The position numbers and the translations under genes are program-made. A DNA stretch of 64,000 nt. Source: Emergencia sp. 1XD21-10 (GTDB lineage Bacteria; Bacillota; Clostridia; Peptostreptococcales; Anaerovoracaceae). Positions 1 to 8,226 of this stretch are shown here, one piece after another. The notes beneath the pieces were generated by a model, which was not told where the DNA came from, did no database searches, and worked only from the letters and a program-made list of their open reading frames with translations. Each line of letters starts with the position of its first letter. Positions within the stretch are counted from its first letter, which is position 1. The stretch spans positions 17,690 to 81,689 of the forward strand of contig NZ_QWEQ01000020.1 of NCBI RefSeq assembly GCF_009936045.1. The letters run 5' to 3'.

Positions 1-344
1 TCTTCAGGATCTTGTGATGCCAGGCAAATTGGGAAGGCATCTATACCTGCAAAATGTTTAAAGAGAATTGCTTTTCCCTCCATAACCGGCATGCCGGCAA
101 GGGCACCGATATTGCCAAGTCCCAAAATGGCAGAACCGTCAGTTACGATGGCAACCAGCCTATCTCTCGATGTGTATTTTGAAGCAGCTTCTGGGTCATC
201 TTTAATAGCAAGACAAGGCGTTGCAACTCCAGGCGTATAGTAGACCGCTAGATCTTCTGCGTCTTTCAGTTCTACTCGAGAGGTAATTTCAATTTTGCCG
301 CCAGCCTTTTCATGACGTTCCAGTGCTAATTTTCCGTAATCCAT
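1..344 (-). CDS. NAD(P)-dependent malic enzyme, N-terminal part (cut by window edge)
   Basis: Reading from the ATG at 344 the protein begins MDYGKLALERHEKAGGK and contains YYTPGVATPCLAI, the tyrosine-bearing motif of malic enzymes, followed by VTDGSAILGLGNIG and GMPVMEGKA, which are hallmarks of the family. Malic enzyme converts malate to pyruvate and CO2 with reduction of NAD(P). About 114 residues are visible, so most of the catalytic and NAD-binding parts lie outside the window. A GGAAAGGA ribosome site precedes the ATG, and a good promoter lies at 436-464. The family call is secure; cofactor preference cannot be judged. Confidence 0.9.
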   Translation of the reverse strand, partial: MDYGKLALERHEKAGGKIEITSRVELKDAEDLAVYYTPGVATPCLAIKDDPEAASKYTSRDRLVAIVTDGSAILGLGNIGALAGMPVMEGKAILFKHFAGIDAFPICLASQDPE

Positions 345-435
345 GTGAATCAGTCCTTTCCTTATATGTAGCTTATAAAATGGGGATGTAAAACCATTAT
401 TATTAAATCTTCTGTCCAAATACTTTGGCGTTACC

Positions 436-464
436 AGTATACAATAAATAGCATGGAAAATCAA
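436..464 (-). promoter_or_regulatory. Promoter for malic enzyme gene
   Basis: On the minus strand TTGATT (464-459) and TATACT (441-436) are separated by exactly 17 bases, a good sigma-A type promoter about 90 bases upstream of the malic enzyme ATG. Found by eye. Confidence 0.6.
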
Positions 465-566
465 ATCTCATAGAGTTTTTTTTATATTTTCTTCCAGCAG
501 GTAGTTTTACCGTTTAATCCTTAATGCTGTGATTAAAAGTTTACACTTTCCTTTTTATGGAAGATT

Positions 567-575
567 TGGTATACT
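567..575 (+). promoter_or_regulatory. Extended -10 promoter for the EamA transporter gene
   Basis: TGGTATACT is a TGn-extended -10 element about 70 bases upstream of the ATG at 646. No good -35 is visible 17 bases upstream. The 345-645 interval holds only this and the divergent malic enzyme promoter. Confidence 0.4.
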
Positions 576-645
576 ATTTATAAATTGCGGATATGCTATG
601 TGATTTATAAAGATAATAAAAATGGAAGGGATGTTATAATAAGAA

Positions 646-1548
646 ATGACAAGAGAATATGCCTATGCAGGAATCACAATTTTTTTGTGGGGCTCATCTT
701 TTGCAGTCATAGGACTGATGGTAAAAGAAGTACATCCTATGGTTATGCTCTTTTTCAATAGTCTGGTCGCTTTTTTGTTTTTATTTGCCTTAAATACTGC
801 TCAGGGAAAGCTAAAAAAAGGACGCAGCGGAATTAAAAAGAAGGAACTGCACGTTCTAGTGTTGCTGGGACTGATGACCTTTTTCTATAATGCGATGATT
901 AACAGCAGTCTCGGATACTTAAAAGCGCAGCAGTCCAGTGTCATTAATTATTTATGGCCGTTTTTTCTGGTGATTTTTTCCTCTATCTTTTTAAAGGAGA
1001 AAATGACTGTTTGGAAAGCGCTGGCACTTTTAATTTCTTTCCTTGGTGTAGCTATCGTAGTGACAGAAGGAAATCTTGATAATTTGAGTGGTATCAGTCT
1101 TCCCGGGGTATGCCTTGCTGGTGGAGCAGCAGTATGTTATGGTCTGTTCTGCGTAATAAATAAAGGCGTTTCCGCCGATAATTTTGTAGGAATGATGTTG
1201 TATTATTTGATTTCTACCGTTGCATCGCTGATTGCATTACTGACACAGCAAATCGAAATTCCGGTGCTAACACTGCCGCAGTGGGGCGGTGTCTTATGGA
1301 CAGGGGTGTTGGTTTACGGACTGAGCTATGCCCTTTGGGCAAAAGCCTTACAGACCGGAAACATAGCGATTATTTCCAATTTGGCGTATATTACTCCGGT
1401 GGCTTCCCTTGTTTGGATTTACTTCCTCATGGGAGAGAAAATCGAACTGTTTGCAATCGCAGGATTGTTGTTTATTTTAATTGGTATCGCAGTGCAAATC
1501 TTCGGGGAGTATAAAAAACTTCCGGGCAAAGTGCGTGCGACTGAATGA
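646..1548 (+). CDS. EamA/DMT-superfamily transporter
   Basis: This 300-residue protein is almost entirely hydrophobic, with about ten membrane segments arranged as two EamA-like halves. Features such as the N-terminal TIFLWGSSFAVIG, the first-half SVINYLWPFFLVIFSSIFLKE and the second-half SNLAYITPVASLVWIYFLMGE fit the drug/metabolite transporter superfamily. Such proteins export amino acids or metabolites across the cytoplasmic membrane; the substrate cannot be inferred. It stands alone. The nearest purine-rich ribosome site (GGAAGGG) lies rather far from the ATG. Three bases after the stop the first 34-base repeat unit begins. Confidence 0.88.
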   Translation: MTREYAYAGITIFLWGSSFAVIGLMVKEVHPMVMLFFNSLVAFLFLFALNTAQGKLKKGRSGIKKKELHVLVLLGLMTFFYNAMINSSLGYLKAQQSSVINYLWPFFLVIFSSIFLKEKMTVWKALALLISFLGVAIVVTEGNLDNLSGISLPGVCLAGGAAVCYGLFCVINKGVSADNFVGMMLYYLISTVASLIALLTQQIEIPVLTLPQWGGVLWTGVLVYGLSYALWAKALQTGNIAIISNLAYITPVASLVWIYFLMGEKIELFAIAGLLFILIGIAVQIFGEYKKLPGKVRATE

Positions 1549-1551
1549 CTT

Positions 1552-1803
1552 GCACCATTTTCCTTATAAATAGCTTGTATGGTGCGCTTTTCAGCAGGTT
1601 ACTGCTGCCACCTGCACCATTTTTCGAAAAAACACAGTCAATGGTGCGAAATTTTTTGTACACTACTTAAATTTATGTATTTTAAGGAACCCAAAGGAAA
1701 AAGCTGGAAATTTTATTTTCCAGCTTTTTCTAATTTATAGCCTTTGCACTATTTTACTTGCCTAGTTTTGCATCATTGTCCTCACATTTGGATTTAATGG
1801 TGC
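1552..1803 (+). repeat. 34-base hairpin repeat, locus 1 (units A, B, C)
   Basis: Three units of the form GCAYCAT-N20-ATGGTGC, each exactly 34 bases, lie at 1552-1585, 1614-1647 and 1770-1803. Units A and B are joined by a 28-base linker holding a CAGCAG-GTTA-CTGCTG stem (1592-1607). Unit C has GCATCAT as its left arm, which still pairs in RNA through one U-G wobble. The same ordered layout recurs at 7000-7337 and 55012-55274. It sits between two convergent genes. A terminator hairpin lies inside the gap between B and C. Confidence 0.85.
1697..1730. terminator. Bidirectional terminator between transporter and trpB
   Basis: A 14-base stem, GAAAAAGCTGG... paired with ...CCAGCTTTTTC around a short T-rich loop, has A and T runs on both sides, so it can end transcription from either convergent gene. 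Confidence 0.8.
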
Positions 1804-1810
1804 AGGAAAC

Positions 1811-3190
1811 TTACCATTCTACCGAAGGCAGACTGTCGAATCCGATTTGCAAATCTTCATCGGTCGGTACGTAGTCATTCATGGTACCGTCATTGAACTG
1901 TTCGTATGCTTTCAGGTCAAAGTAGCCGGTTCCGGTCAGACCGAAGAGAATGGTCTTTTCTTCACCTGTTTCCTTGCAGTGGAGCGCTTCGTCGATAGCA
2001 GCTTTGATAGCGTGGCTGCTTTCCGGTGCAGGCAGAATGCCTTCCACTCTGGCAAAATCGCTTGCAGCTTTGAAGACTTCGGTTTGTTCGTAGCTTCTTG
2101 CTTCCATCATGCCCTGATCATAAAGTTCAGAAAGAATTGGACTCATGCCGTGGTATCTGAGACCGCCTGCATGGTTTGGAGAAGGAATAAAGCCACTGCC
2201 CAGAGTATACATTTTAGCCATCGGCGTTACTTTTCCAGTGTCGCAGAAGTCATAAGCGTATTTACCTCTGGTCAGACTCGGGCAGGAGGCAGGCTCTACT
2301 GCGATGAATCTGTAGTCTTTTTCTCCGCGGAGCTTTTCACCCATGAATGGGGAAATCAGTCCGCCCAGATTGGAGCCGCCGCCGGCGCAGCCGATGATAA
2401 TATCAGGGGAAATTCCATATTTGTCCATGGCAGCCTTTGCTTCCAGACCGATGACACTCTGATGAAGGACAACCTGAGAAAGTACGCTTCCCAGCACATA
2501 TCTGTATCCATCTTTCGATAAAGCTGCTTCAACAGCTTCAGAAATAGCGCAGCCCAGACTTCCTGTAGTTCCCGGATGCTCTGCAAGGATTTTCTTGCCG
2601 ATTTCAGTTGTATTGGAAGGGGAGGCAGTTACGTTAGCGCCGTAGGTTCTCATCACTTCTCGTCTGAACGGTTTCTGTTCGTAGGATACCTTTACCATGT
2701 ATACGTTACAGTCAAGACCGAGATAAGCGCATGCCATGGAAAGGGCAGTACCCCATTGACCGGCACCGGTTTCTGTGGTGACGCCTTTTAGACCTTGTTT
2801 CTTCGCATAGTATGCCTGAGTGATTGCGGAGTTCAGCTTGTGACTGCCGCTGGTATTGTTTCCCTCGAATTTATAATAAATCTTTGCCGGAGTCTGCAGC
2901 TTTTCTTCGAGGCAGTAAGCGCGAACCAGCGGGGAAGGACGATACATCTTGTAGAAGTCCTGAATTTCCTGCGGGATATCGAAGTAAGGGGTATCGTTGT
3001 CCAGCTCCTGCTTTACAAGCTCTTCGCAGAATACCGGCGTCAGGTCAGCTTCGGTTACAGGCTGCAGCGTTGCAGGATTCAGCATTGGCGCAGGCTTTTT
3101 CTTCATATCTGCCCGAACGTTGTAATACTGCGTTGGCATCTCGTTTTCTTCCAGATAAATTTTGTAAGGGATTTTCTTTTCGTTGTTCAT
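1811..3190 (-). CDS. trpB: Tryptophan synthase beta chain, TrpB2 type
   Basis: The 459-residue protein carries the pyridoxal phosphate lysine in TSGSHKLN (about K118), the substrate loop ETGAGQWGTA and the phosphate-binding GCAGGGSNLGG. These match the long TrpB2 subfamily, which makes tryptophan from indole and serine and often occurs without trpA. No trpA or other trp gene is adjacent, so it may salvage indole. It is preceded by a Trp-specific T-box leader (3254-3558), so expression should rise when tRNA-Trp is uncharged. AAAGGAG precedes the ATG. Close PLP enzymes with other substrates are possible, but the T-box supports tryptophan. Confidence 0.92.
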   Translation of the reverse strand: MNNEKKIPYKIYLEENEMPTQYYNVRADMKKKPAPMLNPATLQPVTEADLTPVFCEELVKQELDNDTPYFDIPQEIQDFYKMYRPSPLVRAYCLEEKLQTPAKIYYKFEGNNTSGSHKLNSAITQAYYAKKQGLKGVTTETGAGQWGTALSMACAYLGLDCNVYMVKVSYEQKPFRREVMRTYGANVTASPSNTTEIGKKILAEHPGTTGSLGCAISEAVEAALSKDGYRYVLGSVLSQVVLHQSVIGLEAKAAMDKYGISPDIIIGCAGGGSNLGGLISPFMGEKLRGEKDYRFIAVEPASCPSLTRGKYAYDFCDTGKVTPMAKMYTLGSGFIPSPNHAGGLRYHGMSPILSELYDQGMMEARSYEQTEVFKAASDFARVEGILPAPESSHAIKAAIDEALHCKETGEEKTILFGLTGTGYFDLKAYEQFNDGTMNDYVPTDEDLQIGFDSLPSVEW

Positions 3191-3253
3191 GTCTTCTTTC
3201 TCCTTTCAATTGTGCGCGGGAGAGGGGTGTATTTTAGCTCAAAAAGCAGAAAA

Positions 3254-3558
3254 CTCCTGTCCCAGACGATATCTGCTGGGACAAGAGTATAAATTTCTCT
3301 TGCGGTGCCACCCGGCTTGACGATAGGTTTACCCTGTCATCCACTCTGCGCATACTATCATATGCCGACTTTGGTTACGAAGTGTCCTTCTCCGTCGCCC
3401 CTACTGCGGTATCGTGAAAAAGATAGCCGGTTCGGTTTGCCCTCAGGAGTCCATTCGGTTCTGTCTTTGCCTGCTGTAATCTCACCATCTACAGCTCTCT
3501 CAAAGGTAAGTCTCAAAACTTACTACTCTCCATCAAAGGTTTAGCTCATATTTAATTC
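3254..3558 (-). promoter_or_regulatory. T-box riboswitch, tRNA-Trp specific
   Basis: On the minus strand the leader contains the T-box core GGGTGGCACCGC (3313-3302), complementary to the tRNA acceptor end. It is followed by a strong terminator stem, CTCTTGTCCCAGCA...TCTGGGACAGGAG (3287-3254), and a T-rich run. In the stem I internal loop, GAATGGACTCCTGAG places TGG (3453-3451) at the specifier position, the tryptophan codon. This agrees with the TrpB enzyme encoded immediately downstream. T-box leaders sense uncharged tRNA and antitermination follows. Confidence 0.92.
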
Positions 3559-3564
3559 TTCCCT

Positions 3565-3593
3565 ATCATAACACCGGAATTGGTAGTTGTCAA
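3565..3593 (-). promoter_or_regulatory. Promoter of the T-box/trpB transcript
   Basis: Minus-strand TTGACA (3593-3588) and TATGAT (3570-3565) are 17 bases apart, placing the transcript start near 3558 at the 5' end of the T-box leader. Confidence 0.75.
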
Positions 3594-3715
3594 TAAGTTT
3601 TTGTAAAAAACACAAAAATATTTTGTGAAATGTGTGGAAGTTATACAAATCCATGAGACTGATACATGTATTCTGAAATAATATAAATCAAATATAAAAT
3701 AAAATAAAATAATTG

Positions 3716-3744
3716 TTGACTTCAAGTTACGAATGTAGTAATAT
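3716..3744 (+). promoter_or_regulatory. Promoter for the subtilase gene
   Basis: TTGACT and TAATAT with a 17-base spacer lie about 60 bases upstream of the protease start. The 3600-3715 stretch before it is AT-rich with no other visible signal. Confidence 0.6.
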
Positions 3745-3802
3745 CGAATAAACAGTAAATTGTTTTAAGGAAATGGAAATAGGATTTAAAAGGATGTTAA
3801 CC

Positions 3803-5437
3803 ATGTATAAAGGATTTGAAAAGAAATCAAACAGGATGGTAACATGTATTTGTATCGCTACATTGGTGATACTGCAATTAGGACTATGTTTTGACCGGAA
3901 CACAGTTTATGCAGAGGAAGAGAAGGAGGCATATATTGTTATCACAAAGGATGGTGACAGTATTGAGAAGCTGAAAGAAGAATACAATGTGATAGCTGAA
4001 AATGGAGATGCATTAACTGTCGAAATTTCCGATTCTGAAGCTGCTCGTATAGAAACAGATAAAGATATTATTTGTGTAGAAAAGGATTTTACCATAGACA
4101 CTGAAGTTGAAGCTGGTGAGGATATGGTTAAACCACTTAGTGAAATCTGGAATCAAGATGCGCTGAATATGGAAGCCTCATATTCCAATCAAATTGTAAA
4201 AGTAGCAGTGATTGATTCTGGTATTGATGTAACAGATAATATCACAGTGAAGGAAAGGAGAAACTTCATAAAAGATACTCCAGTAACAACACCTTTGTAT
4301 GAGGATTTTACAGGACACGGGACCAGTGTTGCGAGCATGATTGCGGGCAGCGGAACAGGTAGTGATGTAATAGGTACAGGCGGTAATATTGAATTGTATT
4401 CTGCGAGGGTTTTAGATGAAAATAGGCAAGCACCTATCAGTAGCGTAGTTGAAGCAATCTATTGGGCAATAGAGAAGGATGTAAAGGTTATCAACATCAG
4501 TTTTGGTACGCAGATTTATTCAGAGGCACTAAAGACTGCGATTGATACAGCAACAGACAAGGGGATTCTTGTTGTAGCAGCTGCAGGAAATCGTGGAACA
4601 CAGGGGGTTGACTATCCGGCAGCTTTCGAAAATGTACTGGCTGTGGGATCTGTAAATGCAGCAGGAAATGTCAGTGATTTTAGTGCAAAGGGTGAAGAAG
4701 TTGATGTCATGGCTCCTGGAGAGGCTGTATTGGCACAGGCAAACTTTGGAGAAGATTTAGTTCTATCCGGGACTAGTCTTGCAGCACCGCAAGTTGCAGG
4801 TATTGCAGCACGACTTTGGAGCAAAGATGTGACAAAACCAGCAACTTTTATTAAGACTTTAATCAAGCTTAGTGCAAAAAAAATTGAATTCTCAGGCAGT
4901 GGATATGGACTGGTGGATTATGGATATGCTTTAGAGATTTATGATGAGGTCAGCGTCCAGTTCAATACGCTGTTAGAAGAAAATACAACAGTTTCTGCTG
5001 ACGAGAACTCTGTGCTAGTAGAGGAAGAGCAAGATGAAGTATCCATTGGGCAGAATATTGACACAGAAGAAGAACCAACAATTAATGATACATTGAGTCA
5101 TGCTGATGCAATAGAGTTTACGCTTGAGGATGTTTCGGAATCGAAAGTAGCAGTTTCTGAACAAAGCAAGCTAATTTTCAAAGACATAAATAGCATCGAA
5201 CTAGAAAAAGAGGCTATTCGTGAAATTAAGGTTAATTCAAATACTGATTCTATTGTTGACTATAGTGTGCATATAGTCACAGGTAGTTGGCATAAGGAGG
5301 TCCATCAGGCATATGTAAATAATGCAGAAATGAAGGTTGGGGCAATTTATGCGGATCATCATGATGATTTAAAAGGAATTGGGGCAAATCCAGAATTTCA
5401 TGGGTTGCTTGGCATAATGATGCCGGCGGTGATTTAG
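3803..5437 (+). CDS. Secreted subtilisin-like (S8) serine protease; C-terminal domain truncated by frameshift
   Basis: The start at 3803 is chosen because AAAAGG lies nine bases upstream; ATGs at 3773 and 3794 have poorly placed sites. A basic N-terminus and hydrophobic segment act as signal or anchor. An inhibitor_I9-like propeptide follows, then the S8 catalytic domain with Asp in VAVIDSGID, His in GHGTSVAS, Asn in AAAGNRG and Ser in SGTSLAAP (about D138, H172, N263, S325). After the protease, an acidic linker leads to TGSWHKEVHQAY and the start of a second domain. That domain is cut short at GLLGIMMPAVI, while its continuation lies in another frame downstream. The protease part is intact. 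Function is extracellular proteolysis, substrate unknown. Confidence 0.88.
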   Translation: MYKGFEKKSNRMVTCICIATLVILQLGLCFDRNTVYAEEEKEAYIVITKDGDSIEKLKEEYNVIAENGDALTVEISDSEAARIETDKDIICVEKDFTIDTEVEAGEDMVKPLSEIWNQDALNMEASYSNQIVKVAVIDSGIDVTDNITVKERRNFIKDTPVTTPLYEDFTGHGTSVASMIAGSGTGSDVIGTGGNIELYSARVLDENRQAPISSVVEAIYWAIEKDVKVINISFGTQIYSEALKTAIDTATDKGILVVAAAGNRGTQGVDYPAAFENVLAVGSVNAAGNVSDFSAKGEEVDVMAPGEAVLAQANFGEDLVLSGTSLAAPQVAGIAARLWSKDVTKPATFIKTLIKLSAKKIEFSGSGYGLVDYGYALEIYDEVSVQFNTLLEENTTVSADENSVLVEEEQDEVSIGQNIDTEEEPTINDTLSHADAIEFTLEDVSESKVAVSEQSKLIFKDINSIELEKEAIREIKVNSNTDSIVDYSVHIVTGSWHKEVHQAYVNNAEMKVGAIYADHHDDLKGIGANPEFHGLLGIMMPAVI

Positions 5438-5457
5438 GTACAGGAGACTGTAACTTT
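5401..5457 (+). other. Probable frameshift joining subtilase and metal-hydrolase-like domain
   Basis: In the frame of the next ORF the bases from 5401 read WVAWHNDAGGDLGTGDCNF directly into the Met at 5458, while the upstream frame reads NPEFHG and then stops. One base is missing near 5405-5410 (an ancestral CTTTGG against CTTGG would restore one frame). The tryptophan-histidine of WHND fits the metal-binding pattern continued downstream. Confidence 0.65.
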
Positions 5458-6048
5458 ATGGCTAATTATAGATTTTTAATTAAAGTCGCAGAAGCTTATG
5501 GTAGAGGTGATGGATATACTGCTGTAAATCGTACGGATATTAGTGGGTTAAGTGTTACTTGTTATAATCAAATGATAGATGGCTTTAAAGCAATTAAGGA
5601 ACATGACTTAAATGGTGCCACTTCTTGCTCATGGTGTAATAAGTCAGTCAACATTTGGAATAAAGGTAATGATTCATCACAAAAAGCTTTTGTGATGGGT
5701 TTAGCTATGCATATCGCAACAGATACATTTGCTCATTCTGCATTTTCACAAATGCAATCAGGCTCTTATTCTTGGAGAAGAATAACACATACTAATGACG
5801 CGGCAGATGATCCGACACATATTCCTAGGCGTGTTCAGATGGCCTACGCCGTTGAAAGAAATGTAGTTAGTAGATATAATGGGAATAGAGGGAGTTATCA
5901 TACATGTAATGATTTTTATGATTCGTCTTCAGGTGCATATGATGTTTTAACATTCCGTATAACGAAAATGAGAACTTTTGCTGAAGCAGCAGGATATACT
6001 ACTGAATCAGTGCTTAGCAAATTTGGTAAATTACAAACGGCATACTAA
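5458..6048 (+). CDS. Zinc-dependent phospholipase C-like domain (C-terminal part of the preceding gene)
   Basis: The 196 residues contain FVMGLAMHIATDTFAHSAF, a histidine/aspartate helix (HxxxDxxAHS) typical of zinc-dependent phospholipase C, S1/P1 nuclease and related all-helical metal hydrolases. Upstream in the same frame, beyond the Met, lies WHNDAGGD, another likely metal-ligand segment. There is no signal peptide and no convincing ribosome site at 5458, so this is best read as the displaced C-terminal domain of the subtilase gene. Lipid, nucleic acid or other substrate is undetermined. It might still be translated if the shift is programmed or corrected, or it may be a decaying gene. 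Confidence 0.6.
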   Translation: MANYRFLIKVAEAYGRGDGYTAVNRTDISGLSVTCYNQMIDGFKAIKEHDLNGATSCSWCNKSVNIWNKGNDSSQKAFVMGLAMHIATDTFAHSAFSQMQSGSYSWRRITHTNDAADDPTHIPRRVQMAYAVERNVVSRYNGNRGSYHTCNDFYDSSSGAYDVLTFRITKMRTFAEAAGYTTESVLSKFGKLQTAY

Positions 6049-6082
6049 AGTATTGGTATTTATATCATTTGAGGAGATTGTA

Positions 6083-6976
6083 ATGATGTATGATAGAAAG
6101 AATACTTCAAAAAAAAACATCATAATTGTAACAGTAAGCATAGTCGGTTTATTGGCTATACTTTGTTACGCCAGTCTTTTCTCGCAAGCCAATAAGCCTG
6201 AGGTTATTTCAGATTGTCCGCAATTGATTCCTGACGAGAGTCCGCTTATACTTCCCAATGAGCGAAGTGACTTTTCAGTTAAGGAACTGGATTTTAAAGA
6301 GAAAGAGCGAATTAGTTATGGGAAATATGGATTCAGGTATAAGCTTGATATCAAAGAGACGGCTGTTTTGATGTTAGATGTGTGGGAAGATTCAACATTA
6401 AAAAATATTTCTTATGGTGTTTATCGAAGTCCTGAACTGGGAAAACCTGTTGCAGAGGTTCATATAGAAGAAGTTCTAAAGATGGATGTTGACAATGAGT
6501 TAGGGAATCCGACTGAAATACAGCCGAAGCACCAGCCGGGAGAAGGAATTGTACTGAATCCGGGAGTTTACTATATAGCCGTTTATAGTACAAATTCCAA
6601 TGAAGATGCTATTGCAAAGTATGAAAGTCTATTGGCTGTTGTTAATATCGAGCTGTCACTGCAAGAGGGAGAGTGGGGATTCTTTTTTTCGACAGGAAGA
6701 GAACAGAAAACGTATTTTGAAGTCAATGTTCCTAGCTCTGGACTGCTTTATGTTGAGAGAGATTTTTGGAGAGTTACTTATGATATTCAGCTCTGTGACG
6801 CTGAAAAAAATCCGATTCAAAAGCCTATCTTAGAGCCGTCGGGTCAGGAAAAAGGTCATCAAAAAGCTAAGTTTACTATTTCTGAGCCGGGAAGATACTA
6901 TTTGCAAGTTGTTTCTGGTGATCCCAAGCCTTCATGCTGGGCTAATGAAGTCAGGTATAGATTTATGCCGGAATAG
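6083..6976 (+). CDS. Secreted or membrane-anchored protein of unknown function
   Basis: The start at 6083 is preceded by GAGGAG at good spacing. The 297-residue product has a lysine-rich N-terminus and one membrane segment (IIIVTVSIVGLLAILCYASL, about residues 14-33). An extracellular part follows in which two stretches, around NPGVYYIAVYS and SEPGRYYLQVVSGD, resemble the closing strands of PPC-like (bacterial pre-peptidase C-terminal) beta-sandwich domains. It follows the subtilase/hydrolase gene by 34 bases and is probably co-transcribed, suggesting an accessory of the same secreted system. No catalytic motif was recognised. Confidence 0.65.
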   Translation: MMYDRKNTSKKNIIIVTVSIVGLLAILCYASLFSQANKPEVISDCPQLIPDESPLILPNERSDFSVKELDFKEKERISYGKYGFRYKLDIKETAVLMLDVWEDSTLKNISYGVYRSPELGKPVAEVHIEEVLKMDVDNELGNPTEIQPKHQPGEGIVLNPGVYYIAVYSTNSNEDAIAKYESLLAVVNIELSLQEGEWGFFFSTGREQKTYFEVNVPSSGLLYVERDFWRVTYDIQLCDAEKNPIQKPILEPSGQEKGHQKAKFTISEPGRYYLQVVSGDPKPSCWANEVRYRFMPE

Positions 6977-6999
6977 TCGACTTTCTTTTTGGGGAATCT

Positions 7000-7337
7000 G
7001 CACCATTTTCCTCTAAATATGAATAAATGGTGCGTGTTCTTCAGCCGGTGAATCTTGATTCCGCACCAAATTATGTCAAATAAGAGGCAATGGTGCAGGT
7101 ATGGGGCAGTAAATGCCGGGAAATTAAAGATTATCCTTTCTTTCTGGAAATTATATACATCAGCAGGAAAGCGGCTTTACCATTATCTTCCACAGTTTTC
7201 CGAAAAGCACATTAGATTCAATACTATCACAGAATAATCCGCACCATGCCATCGCATTTCAGCGAAAATGGTGCGGATTATTGGTTTTGCATGTTGAAGT
7301 GCTGCACCATTTAGTTCATATCAACACAAAATGGTGC
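7000..7337 (+). repeat. 34-base hairpin repeat, locus 2 (four units)
   Basis: Four 34-base units lie at 7000-7033, 7063-7096, 7241-7274 and 7304-7337, each with a GCACCAT-like left arm and ATGGTGC right arm. The second has GCACCAA, a single end mismatch. The A-B linker holds a GAAT-CTTG-ATTC stem (7050-7061). The third unit has its pairing extended outward to 15 perfect base pairs (AATAATCC added before, GGATTATT after). The fourth extends to 11 pairs. This fills the 371-base gap between two convergent genes; no credible protein gene is present. Confidence 0.85.
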
Positions 7338-7347
7338 AGAATCCTCA

Positions 7348-8139
7348 TTACCCCAAACTCACATCCAAAATCATCATAATCAGAAACCCCGCAATAAAGC
7401 CCAGGGTGGCGGTTTTGTCGCCTTCACACATCTGGGCTTCCGGCAGCAGTTCCTGAACGACAACATAAATCATCGTGCCAGCCGCAAAAGCTAGAAGCAG
7501 CGGCATCAGCGGCGTAATGAGGGTTGCAACAACTGCTGCCAGTACGCCGAAAATCGGCTCTACAATGGCAGACATACTGCCGATGAAAAAGGCTTTTTTC
7601 TTGCTCATTCCGTCTTTAATCAGAGGAAGGGCAACAGCAGTGCCTTCTGGATAATTTTGAATACCGATACCAAGGGCAAGCGCAGCTGCACCGGAGAAAA
7701 GGGCGGGATCAGCATCGCCTGCAAAGGCGAGAGAAAATGCGAGACCTACCGCCATACCTTCCGGAATATTGTGGATGGTGATGGCAAGCACCAGCATCAA
7801 CGTGCTTTGTTTCAGACTGACCAGTTTTCCGCTGGAGAGTCTGCGCATGTAAGTGCGCTTCATATAAGCGTCAGCAATCAGAAGAACCATGACGCCAAGC
7901 AGGAAGCCGCCGGTGATAATCAGCCAGCTGATTTGTCCGTTTTCCTCCGCTCTGTCTATGCCTGGAAGGAGCAGCGACCAGACGGAAGCTGCCACCATAA
8001 CACCACCTGCAAAGCCGAGGAAGACGCACTGTACACTGCTGCTGACCTCTTTCTTAACCCAAAAAACATTAAGGGCACCCAGCGAAGTTACCGAGAAGGT
8101 GAACAGGGTGCCCAGTAAAGCCCATATGATTCCGTTCAT
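7348..8139 (-). CDS. ZIP-family metal transporter
   Basis: This 263-residue membrane protein has about eight hydrophobic segments and the two ZIP metal-site helices HNIPEGMAVGLA and GIQNYPEGTAVALP. The family imports zinc, iron or manganese; the bacterial members resemble ZupT/GufA. A short hydrophilic loop lies between the third and fourth segments, as usual. It stands alone, convergent with the secreted unknown upstream across repeat locus 2. TTTGGAG precedes the ATG. The metal specificity cannot be told from sequence. Confidence 0.9.
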   Translation of the reverse strand: MNGIIWALLGTLFTFSVTSLGALNVFWVKKEVSSSVQCVFLGFAGGVMVAASVWSLLLPGIDRAEENGQISWLIITGGFLLGVMVLLIADAYMKRTYMRRLSSGKLVSLKQSTLMLVLAITIHNIPEGMAVGLAFSLAFAGDADPALFSGAAALALGIGIQNYPEGTAVALPLIKDGMSKKKAFFIGSMSAIVEPIFGVLAAVVATLITPLMPLLLAFAAGTMIYVVVQELLPEAQMCEGDKTATLGFIAGFLIMMILDVSLG

Positions 8140-8226
8140 ATCATTCTATCACTCCAAACTCATAAAAATATTTCCATTGCTATATGTTATTCTTATGAAT
8201 CGGCAGCGGATTTGGTACGTCGTCCA

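Noticed and set aside
2795..3292. Long plus-strand frames opposite trpB
   Set aside because: They are shadows of the trpB coding strand and its T-box leader.
7055..7237. Short plus-strand open frame inside repeat locus 2
   Set aside because: It is built from repeat units, has no ribosome site and no protein character.
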